This document shows, piece by piece, positions 22,560 to 36,135 of a stretch of 64,000 bases of DNA. Both the position numbers and the translations under genes were made by a program. Position 1 is the stretch's first letter, and each line of letters starts with the position of its first letter. Source of the stretch: Phymorhynchus buccinoides (Eukaryota; Mollusca; Gastropoda; Neogastropoda; Raphitomidae); assembly GCA_017654935.2 (NCBI GenBank), contig CM065682.1:44231036-44295035 (forward strand), in the 5' to 3' direction. The notes below the pieces were generated by a model. The model was not told where the DNA came from. It searched no databases and was given only the letters and a program-made list of their open reading frames with translations.

Positions 22560-23060
22560 GCTATTAACCTCAGCTTTTAGATGACATGCTCTCATCAACG
22601 AGCCTCAGCTTTTATACGACATGCTTTCAACATAGATATTACAGTGAATCTTACTGTGTTAGTAGCACATTTTCAACGTAGATGTTGCAACGAACTTCAG
22701 CTTTTAGATACATCTGTAAACATATGCTATTGCAATAACCCCCAGTTTTTTTAAGCACACCCTTTTTGTAAATATTGCATGCACTGAACCTCAGCTTTAA
22801 GACAGCACATGCACAACGTAGATACTGCAGTGAACCTCGGCTTTTGGACAGCACATGAAGAATGTAGATATTGCGATGACCGTCAGCAAGACAACACATG
22901 CTCAACATAGATATTGCAGTGAACCTCGGCTCTTAGACGCACAAATTGTCATGCTCAATGTAGATATTGCAATAAACCTCGGCTTTTAAGTATCACAATT
23001 TCAACATAGATACTGCATTGAACCTCAGCTTTTTGATAACACATTCTCAACATGGATATC
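22560..23060 (-). repeat. Minisatellite array M in inverted orientation
   Basis: About 11 units of about 46 bp read on the + strand as CAACATAGATATTGCAGTGAACCTCAGCTTTTAGA plus a variable CACATGCT. This is the reverse complement of the 18322-19235 unit. Together the arrays bracket a 3.3-kb interior. Confidence 0.85.
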
Positions 23061-23412
23061 GCTATAACAATTTAACACTATGGGGGAACTGATTACTGAA
23101 GCCAGCATCAGTATTGATCAACCACATAATTATGCAAATCGAGCAATACTGTTCCACAATTTTCAAAACAAAAAGTGATGGAAAGCAAGTGTTGAGTAGT
23201 GTACCTGTATTCATATTTCCGGAACATTTTAGGGTTTGATTGACAATTATTGACAATTGTTTTCTCATGGTTTTTCCGTTCTTTAGCTGTTTAGAACAAT
23301 GGTCCCTTGTTTCAACATATTTTGTTTATAGCGTTTACGTGCTTTTGACTGACCATTTTCTAAGTGTCTTCTATAAAGTCTGTTCTCTTTACATTTTTCC
23401 TTTAATATTCTG

Positions 23413-23540
23413 ATCGCTTCTCGGCCTTTTGGCTAAGACAGTGATTCAGGAACATAAATTTTTGTTTATACCTTGGTTGGTTTGTTCAGCCCGTCATACA
23501 TGGCGAAAGCCGATACGCGACGTTAAACTGAACTTCCATC
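23413..23540 (+). pseudogene. U2 snRNA 5'-end fragment, possibly a U2-headed SINE
   Basis: Positions 23413-23438 match the conserved 5' end of U2 snRNA, including CTTCTCGGCCTTTTGGCTAAGA. The match then stops before the branch-point-recognition region, so this is not a functional U2 gene. The following ~100 bp carry CATGGCGAAAGCCGATACG then CGACGTTAAACTGAA, and a GACGTTAAAC-like tail also ends the SINE-like repeat at 58319-58457. The combination suggests a U2-derived SINE or a chimeric retropseudogene. The U2 match is from general knowledge of the RNA; the SINE idea is inference. Confidence 0.6.
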
Positions 23541-25270
23541 CACTTTTCCTCAAACCCAGTGACATCCAATATTATAAGGTTTATGTTTTTTGTTGTTCTT
23601 AGAGACCTTAGCTTTTGCCTTTTGGGATATGTTTATCCATTGACTCATGTATTTTATCTCTAATCTTTTGCCAACAGTCATCAACACTCAAGCTGTATAA
23701 ATGCCCCCAGTACTAGGATTCACATTCTTTCTTCATTTGTGCGTAAATTCCTTTCTTATAGTTATACATAAAACCTTGATCTGAATGATTCAAGTTATCT
23801 ATATCAACATACATAGATATAAAATATTTAGCACTTGATGGTTGCTTTTACGAAGGGGACATGAATGGGTAATGTTAAATATCAACTGAATATCATTAAC
23901 AAGGATCAAATCCAATGTTTGATTTTTGTTTTGTCCCTCCCTTGATTGTGTTTGTTTGTTTACCATTTGTGATGTCAAAATAAAGTAAGAACAAACACGC
24001 ATCTCTTCTAGCTTCTACGAAGTCATCTTTTTGTGATGTCCACTGACCATCCCACTTCATATCCGGAAAAATAAAGTCCCCTAATGCAAACCTTAACGTA
24101 TTTCTTTCTCATTTTAAAGTAAATCAAATGATTTCAGTCTCATCCGTCGTGTTAGAACTTTTGTATACGCAGCAAACTAAAAACGTTTTTTATTTGTTTG
24201 GAAATGACGCCACACTGCCTCTTTAAATGTGTTTTGGTTCAGAGTAGTTCATTCTTGTGCATGTAATGCTTTATCAAAGCATAATGCTACACCACGGCTA
24301 GGGTTTTCATTATGGAAAATTACAAAGTTATCGAGACAATATTCAGATAATACAAAATCACATATGGTTTTTGTCAGTTTCCGTTGCAGCAATGATTTTA
24401 GGCTTAAATTCGTCAAGTTGTAAAATAAATTAGTTCTTTCTTGTTTAAAATAACATCAGCAGTTGTATACGACATATACCGGCTTAGTGACATTGGTTAC
24501 ACCGATTAAACCAATGTCTATTTACATTGCTAAAAAGGTTAAAACTGTTGCAAAAATGGTTAAAACTATGTACATTCTCCTTTGATTTTGTTCTGTCACT
24601 TTCCTTCAGACTCGCCAAGCATTTGTCTGGGTGGTCTTTTCACCACTTCCCCATTTTTGATCATCAGGTCAGTCTCTCCTTTATCTTTGCGAGCTTTAAA
24701 CTCATCGCTAAGTGCCTTCTGTTTCTGTCTATCTGTATCAGTTCGGATTAATATAGACCCGGTCTTGCATTTTTGACATCGCTTTGTTCAGATCACATTC
24801 ATTCCTCAAGATCTTTGCCCTTGCCTCATGGGATTTCACCGTTACCCTTCAAGCTGTGCTTTCCCGTTTCCTACTTTTATTTTCACTCTACATTCAAATA
24901 TTTCAGGCTCATGTATACTGTTTGAAACATGAACTCAACTGTTTCCAAGCCTTGTTTATATTTTAAAGGTGTTTTATATTCTAGTATTTCAGTTTCTTAC
25001 TGGAGTTTTCGTTTAGTTATCACCAAGCCAGCTGCCATTTTTCTGTAACAGTTAAAACGTTGCCAAGTCTTGTTTCGTTCCTGATGAAGCCCTATTTTGG
25101 TGGTCAATTTTGAGATGGGCCTCTATTTCTTTACTCTTCTGTGGATTAGACTGAACAAAAATTGAATACATTGAATAATATCAATATATCTTGGAAGTTC
25201 TTTTTTCCTATGCATACTGTTTAAACCCTTTCCTAAAAGCGTCAATGTTTGTATGCCGGTGTCTTGAATA
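23541..25270. other. AT-rich intergenic stretch, nothing recognised
   Basis: Open frames up to 74 codons, none with recognisable motifs or repeat conservation. Confidence 0.45.
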
Positions 25271-25389
25271 GAAGTGAAATCAGTTAGATCTCAGATGTGT
25301 TGCATGACAACGAAATGTATGTTCGGATTTTTTATTCGCGAGGATCTCTACAGCAAACTCAGCAGAAGTAAAATATCTAGACGTTTACA

Positions 25390-25475
25390 GACTTCCTCCA
25401 TGGGGATACCGGGGTATCTTTCAGTACAAATCGTTTCCCCACTTTGTGGAAACTGTGCTTGCAACTTCTAATCTA
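25390..25475 (-). repeat. Interspersed repeat family A, diverged inverted copy
   Basis: ATGGGGATACCGGGGTATCTTTC, TCCCCAC.TT.TGGAA and GTGCT.G.AACTTC appear in the same order as in the reverse complement of 60620-60705. Confidence 0.5.
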
Positions 25476-27100
25476 TAGTCTATTTGATTCTACTATTTTT
25501 CAGCCTTGCTGGCCTATTCTCTCTCGCTCTCTTGTAATCTTCTAAATAAGGTTTTCTCATTTGAGCTCCTTTACAACTTACTTTACATAAAACTTTACGT
25601 TGTGGGTAACTCCCACGCAAATGTTAGGGTATCTGTTGTGAAAAGTTTGACGCACATGTTCAAGGCTGCTCACTCATCACATCAGACGTGCTAAGATTAT
25701 GAGAAAGTAATACAGAGATGGCAGAGAGTGGGTCGTGTTCATGCTAGGCAGTTGTGGTCAGCTATCGTTTTAGAACAACAAAGCGAGAATATCAATCAAT
25801 GATACTGCGTGAGACAGATTATTCGAAGTGCTCAACAGTCAATTATACTTGCAAATATTGGCATACAAAAACGCGAACATTGTTGTATGTAGTGACTAGC
25901 CAGCACGATTTACAGGTCTCTAGGTGACTGAACATTTAGAAGGCATGCTTAGAAGCGTGGATTAGTTTGGAGCAATAAAAGCCTATTTACTGAGTGTAAA
26001 AATGGTGCAAAAGGTGATTTAGGTATGTTGAGGTATGTTCATTACTGACAGCATATTATGGAGCGCAACGTAAGTGACAATATGTGTAGAAAACTGGAAG
26101 AGAAGAGATAATTATACTTATTCACAGTGAAAACATTGACAACACAAACGTATTTGTTTTCTCTGTGGGAAAAGGCGATAATCCGTTACCATACTTGCAG
26201 AACGAAATGAGTTGCTTTGGTTTCACATATTTTATATTCAGTACACGACCAAGACTCGTCGTAGTGTTACTGAGGAAGAATAGAATGTTTCTTTGGGTTC
26301 AATTTCATGTAATGTTATATTAAAATATTTGTGGTTTTGCAAAGCAGAGCTGCTTAATGTTTTTGCTTGACGTTAGATTTCGTTATTTGTTGACTTGCAT
26401 TCCTGGTAGTTCTGCAGAATTAAATCTTTACTGACTGCCGTGCCTGCTTGAGCTCAATTTTCTAGCACGTTGCCTGCTTTGTTGCCTTTTTGAAGCCAAA
26501 TAATACTGTTTTACAGTTCATTAGTATGCAACCTTATGCTGTTAAACCTTAAAGTGTACGTACTAATTCTGTCCTATGAATGTCACAATAAATGTTTTAG
26601 TCATGTAGGTGGATAGGGGGAATGGAGGATTTTCAGCCCTCTGTCCCATTTTTAACACCCAATTGCTCAATTTTCTGGTCAAATTCGACATTGACAAACT
26701 TTTGAACCTAACAATTTTTTTCCTCTTACTTTCCTCTCACCAATGTTCTTTTAAAATGCTTTTTAAAATATAGTAAGTATTTGGATGCTGGGGATCTGTT
26801 GCAAGTAAAGCATTAGTCATTCTCAGTTTTATTGCTAAACTGAGTGCAGTTTTGAGCCAAAATAAGACTGACTTGTCACGTTATTGTTCAGTTCTGATTC
26901 AAAACATCTGAGCAACATAGCAATTCAAAATTATCATTGTCTGTGTATATATCTTATTTCAAATCAAGCCAAGAACTTCAAGCTTTCTATTCACACACCC
27001 GAAACCAAATATAAACTAGGTGATTATTAATATTGATCCCAGGTTACATAAATATGTTAATAGTATATAAATATTTAACAATTCTGAATCGACTCATCGA
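25476..27100. other. Intergenic stretch, nothing recognised
   Basis: No repeat, ORF or RNA gene recognised. Confidence 0.4.
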
Positions 27101-27517
27101 ACAGGTGGGTTTAATTTAAGGTCAGATTTGAAAGCAGAGAGGGTCGGTGGCTGACAGAGGGAAAGGAAGTTTGTTCCAGGAGGTCGGTCCTGAGACAGCA
27201 CAAGAGCGCCGAACAACAGTTGAAAGCTTATACCTATGGATCTGGAGTGAATGAGGGTCAGAAACTGAACGTAAAGTGCGATCTGGGGTATAAATGGAAA
27301 TATTGTCGCAGATGTAAGATGTAGCAGCTTTATGGATAGATTTATAGCAAAGGGTGTTTAATTTATACTCAATTCTGTCAGCGACAGGAAGCCAGTGCAA
27401 AGAACGGTGAAGAGGGCTAACATGATCGAACTTTTTCTTTCTAAGGACAAAACGAGCAGCTGTGTTTTGAATACGCTGGAGACAAGATAGAGACGAGACC
27501 AGAATCATGAGCAACAT
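27080..27517 (-). pseudogene. Non-LTR retrotransposon C-terminal fragment (5'-truncated)
   Basis: The minus-strand frame carries the typical C-terminal tail seen downstream of the reverse transcriptase in CR1/L2/jockey-like elements: LQRIQNTAARFVLRKKKFDH near the start, then SLHWLPV, then a conserved SWNKLPF near the end. At the very end the family motif (FKSDLK-like) continues in the +1 frame past the stop, so there is a frameshift at about 27130-27140. The reverse transcriptase and endonuclease domains are missing. The coding part stops abruptly at about 27500, where a satellite-like array begins. This is a dead copy. Confidence 0.85.
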
Positions 27518-28290
27518 GAAGTGTTATAGTGATAGTATTATGCAAGTTATGAATCGTATCAAGCTAAGCAACATGAAGTGATATCGTCACAGTATTATTC
27601 AATTTTAAGTCGAATCATGCTGAGGAACGTAAAGTGTTGTAGATTTATCCAGTTCTAAATTGAATCATGCTGACCAGCATGAAGTGGTATTGTCATAGGA
27701 TTATGCAATTTCAAATCGAATCATGATAGCAATATGAAGTGGTGTTGTCGCAGTATTACACACTTCCCAATTGAAACATGCTAAACAACATGAAGCAGTA
27801 TTGTTATTGTATTATGCAAAAGCTCAGAAACGGGAACAAATCGGATTTGAGGCATGCTGACCAGCATGAAGTGGTGGTGTCATAGGATGATACAGTTATG
27901 AATAGAAACATGCTGAGCAACATGAAGTGTTATTGTTATAGTATTATGCAAACTGAATCGAATCGAGCTAAGCAACATGAAGTGGTATCCTCACAGTATT
28001 ATTCAATTCTAAGTCGAATCATGCTGAGGAACGTAACGTGGTGATGTAGTAGAATAATACAGTTCTAAATTGAATCATGCTGACCAATATGAAGTGGTAT
28101 TGTCATAGGATTATGTAATTTCAAAACGAATCATGATAGCACTATGAAGTGATGTTGTCGCAGTATTATACACTTCCCAGTCGAAGCATGCTGAAGGACA
28201 TGAAGCAATATTGTTATCGTATTATGCAAAAGCCCAGCAATAGGAACAAATCGGAATCGAAGCATGCTGAGGAATATGAAGTGATGATAT
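27495..28290. repeat. Satellite-like array, ~58-bp unit, with higher-order period
   Basis: About 14 units follow AATCGAATCATGCTGA, then GCAACATGAAGTGGTATTGTC, then ATAGTATTATGCAATT. A distinctive seven-unit block from about 27561 is repeated from about 27965 (for example AGCTAAGCAACATGAAGTG, then AAGTCGAATCATGCTGAGGAACGTAA). This gives a higher-order period of about 404 bp. The array sits exactly between two non-LTR retrotransposon tails. Confidence 0.85.
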
Positions 28291-28918
28291 TACTATTATT
28301 ATTATGAAAATGTATATAACGCCTAATCAAATGAATGCCATAGGCGTTTACAATTATATAAAAAATAATTAATTAAAATAAATACATAAACACATAAACT
28401 CGCTAGCACAATCATATACCACAACACACACACACACACACACGCGTGGGCGCACACAAGTGCGTCAACATTCAGACACGCACAAAGCACGTCAGGAGGG
28501 GATAGATCAGCTACTACTTGGGGAAGAGATGAGTTTTCAGATGGCGTGTGAATGTGGACAGAGGAGAGTATCTGAGAGAGTGAGGCAACTGATTCCAGAT
28601 GACAGGAGCTAGCTTGATGGGCGAAGGAGCGTTGACCACACGTTTTTGTGCGGACAGTTGGGATACGACAGAGGCGGAGCAAAGAGCTTGAGATGGCCTG
28701 TAGAGATGCAACAGATCAGTGAGATATTCAGGACAGGAAGACTCGATAGATTTGAAGCAGAGAGAAGCGATCTTGTAGGATATTCTTTGCTGAACTGGGA
28801 GCCAGTGGAGAGAACGCAGCAATGGAGTGGTCATATTTAGAAGGGCGGAAGATGTGGCGGGCAGCATGATTTTAAAATTTGGTGATGAGGTGTGAGGGGG
28901 AACCAGACATAAGTGCAT
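28290..28918 (-). pseudogene. L2/CR1-like non-LTR retrotransposon 3' end with hairpin tail
   Basis: The minus-strand frame at 28514-28918 contains TPLLRSLHWLPVQQRISYK, then APVIWNQLPHSLR, then STFTRHLKTHLF. This is the conserved C-terminal tail of CR1/L2-type ORF2. The N-terminal side is frame-broken and all catalytic domains are absent. Downstream on the minus strand come a (GT)n tract at 28425-28445, the short inverted repeat CGCCTATGGCATT..GATTAGGCG (about 28321-28350), and a TAA/ATA-type tail at about 28290-28305. A terminal hairpin plus a short tandem tail is typical of an L2-like 3' end. Truncated at 5', inactive. Confidence 0.85.
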
Positions 28919-29053
28919 TCCAATACATAGGAAATGAAGATTGGCTCACAGAAAGGAAGAAAGGAACAGAAAAGAAAGACACAAATAAACTAGAATGAGC
29001 AGATCCAACCACATTGACAATGCTCAAAACACCTGGAATTGCCTCCAAACACG

Positions 29054-29299
29054 TTAACCCTTTCACCGCCAGCCATATTTCAGCCAAACATTTCGATTAA
29101 TTTTACCTGGGTAGAGAACAAAATCCATCTACAGTATTGGGGATTCTTCTGTGACATATTTGAAATAAGGTATATCCTTACTTCCCCAAACTAAGACAAC
29201 AGGGTCTTTGGATAATAGACCCCAATTTGATGCCTTTTAGTGACATAGATGTTAAATCACTGTGGTGCTAAAATGTCACTTTGGCGGTGAAAGGGTTAA
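29054..29299 (+). mobile_element. piggyBac-type MITE (family P), copy B, full length
   Basis: TTAACCCTTTCACCGCCAGCC at the left and GGCGGTGAAAGGGTTAA at the right are near-perfect inverted termini inside TTAA sites, 246 bp in total. The internal landmarks GGTAGAGA.CAAA, GGGGATTCTTC and GTGGTGCTAAAATG match the other copies. No ORF. Confidence 0.9.
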
Positions 29300-29669
29300 A
29301 ACGTCCCATGACTTCTTCCCAATTCATGCAAAAGCATGAACACATGTTTGCGGACATAGTTGAATGTTCTTGCTTTGTATTTTGGTAGTAAGAATGTTTT
29401 CAAAAAGGTTTATACAACATGGAAAATCAAAGGCAACCCCTCTTCATTATTTTGACTATAAATTCAATACATTGTGATCTCTCCATCACTACGGCATTTA
29501 AGTGGGTTCCCTAAAATCTGTTAGCAATTCGATGTCTTGGGTCTCCTGAATGTTATAGCAACTCTTTGTATTTTTTAAATGTTTCTTCCACCAGTCTGCA
29601 TTCTGTGATTATGTAGAAGAACCCAGAAAAGTTTTTAATTTTTTTTTTTTTTTTATATCAGATTTTGAT
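29300..29669. other. AT-rich stretch with poly-T run
   Basis: A T-run of about 18 bases lies at about 29638-29656. Nothing else recognised. Confidence 0.4.
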
Positions 29670-29815
29670 CTGGCGAATAGCTTGACCAATCAGAAACCAT
29701 CACCTTTTGGCTGTCAAACGAGTATTGTTGTGTCAAATGTGTTTTCCGGCTATTCTATTGTTCAATCCAGATGTTTGGGTGGTAAGTGTGGTTTGTTGTA
29801 AAGAGGAGATATTTC
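29670..29815 (-). repeat. Long repeat family B, inverted partial copy
   Basis: GACCAATCAGAAACCAT at about 29682, and then AATCCAGATGTTTGGGTGGTAAGTGTGGT, are the reverse complement of the TTTCTGATTGGTCC and ACCACGCTTGCTACCTAAACATC blocks of the 14.6-kb copy. This shows that the family is dispersed, not only local. Confidence 0.65.
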
Positions 29816-30189
29816 ACAATCACATTTTATTTTATCAAACTGTATTAATGTGAAGACGGGAGTGATTTCCCTTGCCTATGCTGCACACTTTTATTAAAAT
29901 TTGAGAAAAATGTTGGGCTCTGGATACATTAAATTCCATTTATGTCTTGCCAAGATCTTAACATATTTTGATTAGGTCTACTCAGAACCTCCACCCTAGA
30001 ATATCCCATTCTTCTGGGCTGCATTTTTATGGGATACACACTAAGAAACAATCTGTTGGGTTTTTTGCTCATTACCTAATAGTGGTGACACCATTTTGTC
30101 AAATTGTACGTATTTATTGCGATCAAGTCACTGTAAACTGTATATTTAAGCAGCACATATTGTCTGCTTTGTTAAAAATATAAAGTAAC

Positions 30190-30888
30190 TACAATTCTGT
30201 GTTATTTGGGTCATGTTTTCAAACAAAGATGTGTTGATTTGGGTTATATTTACTACAAAGATACATTTATTCGTTTATGGATAATGTATGCACTTGGGCC
30301 ATATATCTGAATGATGTATTTTGTTTTGGACCTTGCATTCGGGTGATTCATTTTGGGCCATATAGTTTTGCTTTGCTTAGGCATTGTTTTTTGGATCGTA
30401 TAATCGTTTTGGTTGCGTTAAAATCTAATTTAGGTCATATTTGCTTGGTCATGTATTAATTTGGGTCATTATGTTGATCTATTCGTTTGGTTCATATGTT
30501 TGAAAAAACGTTTTCTTGGGTTATGTTTTGAATTATGTATTTGGTTATGTTTCGTTTTGGACGACCGATATATTAATTAATTCGGACTTTTTATGTATTT
30601 GTGTTTACTTATGCAGGTTTGTTTTCATTTGCTTTGGAATTTTATAATCTGAGACCAACAAGTTAAGCAGAAGGGCTGACATTCTCGGCACGGCCTAACT
30701 ATATGGGTTATAGAGTACAATCATGAAGATGCCATGCCATAAAATGTTTTTTTTTGTTTTTATGCGTTTTGTTTTCAAGATATGTGGTGCGTTGATAGAC
30801 GTATTACGTTGTATGTATGCTATACGCAGTTTGAACCTTACGTGGTGACAATCCTGAACTACAAACTGAACTAAACATTCTGGATGAT
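30190..30888 (+). repeat. Degenerate tandem array (old flank of the 79-bp array)
   Basis: Recurring TTTGGGTCATGTTT, GATGTATT and TTTTGGA blocks every ~35-45 bp look like decayed monomers of the half-unit that forms the 79-bp repeat. Similar remnants continue after 31300 to about 31880. Confidence 0.6.
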
Positions 30889-31300
30889 GTATTTGGTTCT
30901 TGTTTCTGTCTTTGGAAGATGCATTCGTTTGGATCTTGCTTCTGTTTTGGATGACAATGTAATGTAAGCATTTGGGTCGTGTTTCTGTCTTTGGAAGATG
31001 CATTCGTTTGGGTCTTGCTTCTGTTTTGGATGACAATGTAATGTAAGCATTTGGGTCGTGTTTCTGTCTTTGGAAGATGCATTCGTTTGGGTCTTGCTTC
31101 TGTTTTGGATGACAATGTAATGTAAGCATTTGGGTCGTGTTTCTGTCTTTGGAAGATGCATTCGTTTGGGTCTTGCTTCTGTTTTGGATGACAATGTAAT
31201 GTAAGCATTTGGGTCGTGTTTCTGTCTTTGGAAGATGCATTCGTTTGGGTCTTGCTTCTGTTTTGGATGACAATGTAATGTAAGCATTTGGGTCGTGTTT
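30889..31300 (-). repeat. 79-bp tandem array, open in all three minus-strand frames
   Basis: Unit starts lie at 30968, 31047, 31126, 31205 and 31284, exactly 79 bp apart. The units from 30968 to 31283 look identical, and the unit starting at about 30889 has a few changes. The unit is an internal dimer of a ~38-bp motif (GCATTTGGGTCGTG / GCATTCGTTTGGGTCTTG). Because 79 leaves remainder 1 on division by 3, each minus-strand frame cycles through all three phases. The unit has no stop in any phase, giving overlapping frames of 192, 134 and 138 codons with the same 79-residue peptide period (motifs KTEARPKRMHLPK, HYIVIQN). There are no splice sites, signal peptide or conserved domain. Coding status is unproven and I annotate it as a repeat. 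Confidence 0.9.
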
Positions 31301-31494
31301 CTTTTCTGGATGGTTATGTATTTACTTTGTTGGACTCATGATATAGTCACTGGAGTCATGTTTTGGGATGAAAATGTATTCATTTCTGTGGTGGTTCTTT
31401 TGTAGATGAATGAAAATGTGATAATTGATTGCAATATTTCTTGGGGGGTATTAGCATATATTAAAGGGCAAATAGTAAGACGAGATCTGATTAT

Positions 31495-31810
31495 TGTAAA
31501 TGATTTTCTACAATAACGGATAATCATAGTACGGTTTTAGTCTTTTGTGTAATATTATGACTCAAACGAGGGGACCTTTGCACTGGCTCTAGTGCTGCAG
31601 CCAATGGGATGAACTGGCCTTTGGGGGACCTTCCCCAATGCCAGCTGTCCTCGCATCCCTTTGGCCAAGAGTGGGGATGTACCATGAACAAGGCATCTGC
31701 ATCTCTCTCTTCTAGCCAAGCCTGCTGGAATAGCACCTACCCGCTCTATCTGTCACTCAGTGGTCGGAAGCGACAGACTGGCAAACATTTCTTCTGGGAT
31801 GAATTTTTTT
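31495..31810 (+). repeat. Interspersed repeat family D, copy 1
   Basis: AAATGATTTTCTACAATAA, AGTGCTGCAGCC, GGGACC.TCC, CCTTTGGC, TGTACCATG and CATTTCTTCTGGG.TGAA appear in the same order in 41100-41690. The pair is diverged and has no terminal repeats. A weaker relative may be at 43230-43330. Confidence 0.65.
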
Positions 31811-31879
31811 TTTTGTTCTAATGAAGACTTAATCATTTTGGCATTGTTTCATTTGGATGTAGGTGTATTTGGGTGAATG

Positions 31880-34165
<2,286 letters not shown>

Positions 34166-34440
34166 CTGAACTGTTCCATAGCCCCAGCTACTAGGCAAGC
34201 TGATTTGCGTCAAGCTGTAGGATCCTCCTGCTGACCATCCATCATCTGCCACCCCATGGTCATCTTTATCAGTGCCACTTTATGCTTGCTGTCATTTCTC
34301 TATGGCTAATATGACAGAGTTGTTGACAGGATGCACAACCTCTTTCCATGATATTTTCCACTATGTCGCTTTAAAAAAAATATACACTTATTTATTTATA
34401 CCCGTGTTCTTTGCTTTCACATCATAATGTCATGTAATAT
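34166..34440. other. Stretch between microsatellite and triplication
   Basis: GCAACTAGTAGCTGGGGC-like sequence on the minus strand (about 34170-34250) loosely resembles the family A region at 60660-60760, but the match is too weak to assign. Confidence 0.3.
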
Positions 34441-36135
34441 AATCACAGATGGTAATGAACATGGACGCATCCACTGCTCATTCCATGAAGAAAGCTCGTA
34501 TTATTCCAGTATGTCTGTCGTTTCTGTCTTCGTTTACCTTTTTTCTTCTTCTGTGCGTCTTCCTAACTTTTAATTTGACACCTTTGTTAACTTTGTTTTT
34601 GGTATTGAATATAGTATGGATGGTAATGAGAGGTGGAAGTGGACGATCCACTTCTCAATGCCATGCTATTATTTATTTCTCTTTTTAGTATCATTCCAGT
34701 TCTCCTGTTTTTTTAAATCTCTCCTAACTTTCAAATTCCATAAAGTTAGGCCTTTGTTAACATTTTCTCCTATTGGATATGTGTTCCATTCTTTGCAATG
34801 TCAGTTTTTCACATGGTTCTGTTGTGGTTCCCAAATTATTGTAGACATTCAAAGCTCCTTAAGCTAAATTACCCGCAAACTATTATAAATTATTACACTG
34901 AAGAGTTGACAAGGAATGTATGGTTTCGATCTGCAATAGCAATAGGCCTAATATGTTACATTATCATAACTCGTCATTCTCAAGTAAAATAACCACAATC
35001 ATTTTCATTAACGTTGCCATTCTTACACGTCATATGCCCTTAATTAAAAGTGTACAGCTTCTCTCGATAGTGATGGAAAAACCCCCAAATATAGTTTGCT
35101 AAAATTGCTACCCTGATGTTCACTTGCGATTGTTGCTCTCAGACTTCTACCACTTCTGATGTTTACAAATACTTATGTACAAAACGCTGTGTTCTTTCTC
35201 TGATGCACACATAATGTGGTCGATTATGAAATATGTTCCTCTCCTCTCTATATATATGTCTCTGTCTCTCTCTATTGTTCTTGCTTGTTTAGTGACAGGA
35301 AGTGTGAGCATGGTCAACGTTAGAACATAATGGCTCATAAATATTCTCTCGCACCTAGGACAGCTCGGTTGATAACTGTCAACGTTTCATAATGTCAATA
35401 TATTAATAAAATAAAATAAAATATATATATAGTTTGTGTCCAATTCGGACCCGTCCCGTGTCCTAAAGACACTTGCAAACTTTATAAGACATGTGTCTTT
35501 CGTTTTGTTGTAAACATAATTACTAGCATCGCGCAGAGGCGGTAAGGAAAAGTGAAAAGGGCGATTCATTTCTCCTTGCGTTTCTTTTTCTTCTTTTAAA
35601 ACACATTTCCTCTAGCGTTTTGTTGTCAGCACTGTAATTCTTCGGGTTCGAGTAAGTCGTGGAATGGGTGTACCATCACTATTCTCACTCCATTACACTA
35701 CCATCACCTCCCCTTTTGCCATTCCTGATTATTTTGTTCATCACTTTTGTACATACAAATCAACTGAACTAAAATCTTATTTAAAGTCTTATTTATCTGA
35801 TCCCACTATGCCCCCTTATGTTTTTGGCCCCTCTCTCACCTTCCAGAATTGGATGTTGGTTGCTAATATATCCGTCATTTGTCAATCAAAATTCATTGTC
35901 ATGGCATGTGTCCCAAAACAATGGATATAATTAAACCTCTCCATCTTGGAAACAATACTCTGATCCTATACGTTTTCTAGTTAGGCATAAAAAAATTTCT
36001 TTGTTTACAATCGTTTCCTCCTCCCTCTCTGATTAATGTAATTAAATATTTGATTTTGCTTCGATATGCTAGTTTCTGTGACAATGGACATTTTACACAT
36101 TTATGTTGTTTTCCATCCTGATTACTGAGGTATCC
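34441..36135 (+). repeat. Direct triplication, unit 1 (about 1.7 kb)
   Basis: Landmarks in order: AATGAACATGGA..GCATCCAC, GATCTGCAATAGCAATAGGCC, CACGTCATATGCCC, AGGCGGTAAGGAAAAGTG, GGTTCGAGTAAGTCGTGGAATGGGTG, and AGAATTGGATGTTGG then CCATCCTGATTACTGAGGTATC. The same series recurs in units 2 and 3. Repeated short open frames (for example MGVPSLFSLHYTT) sit at the same spot in two units but break at different places. Confidence 0.9.

Noticed and set aside
30695..31273. 192-codon frame as a real protein gene
   Set aside because: Openness follows from the 79-bp unit and holds in all three frames; kept as a finding, not as a CDS.
35648..35672. GGTTCGAGTAAGTCG as a tRNA or SINE B box
   Set aside because: The same motif recurs only because of the triplication; no A box at the right distance and no cloverleaf could be made.
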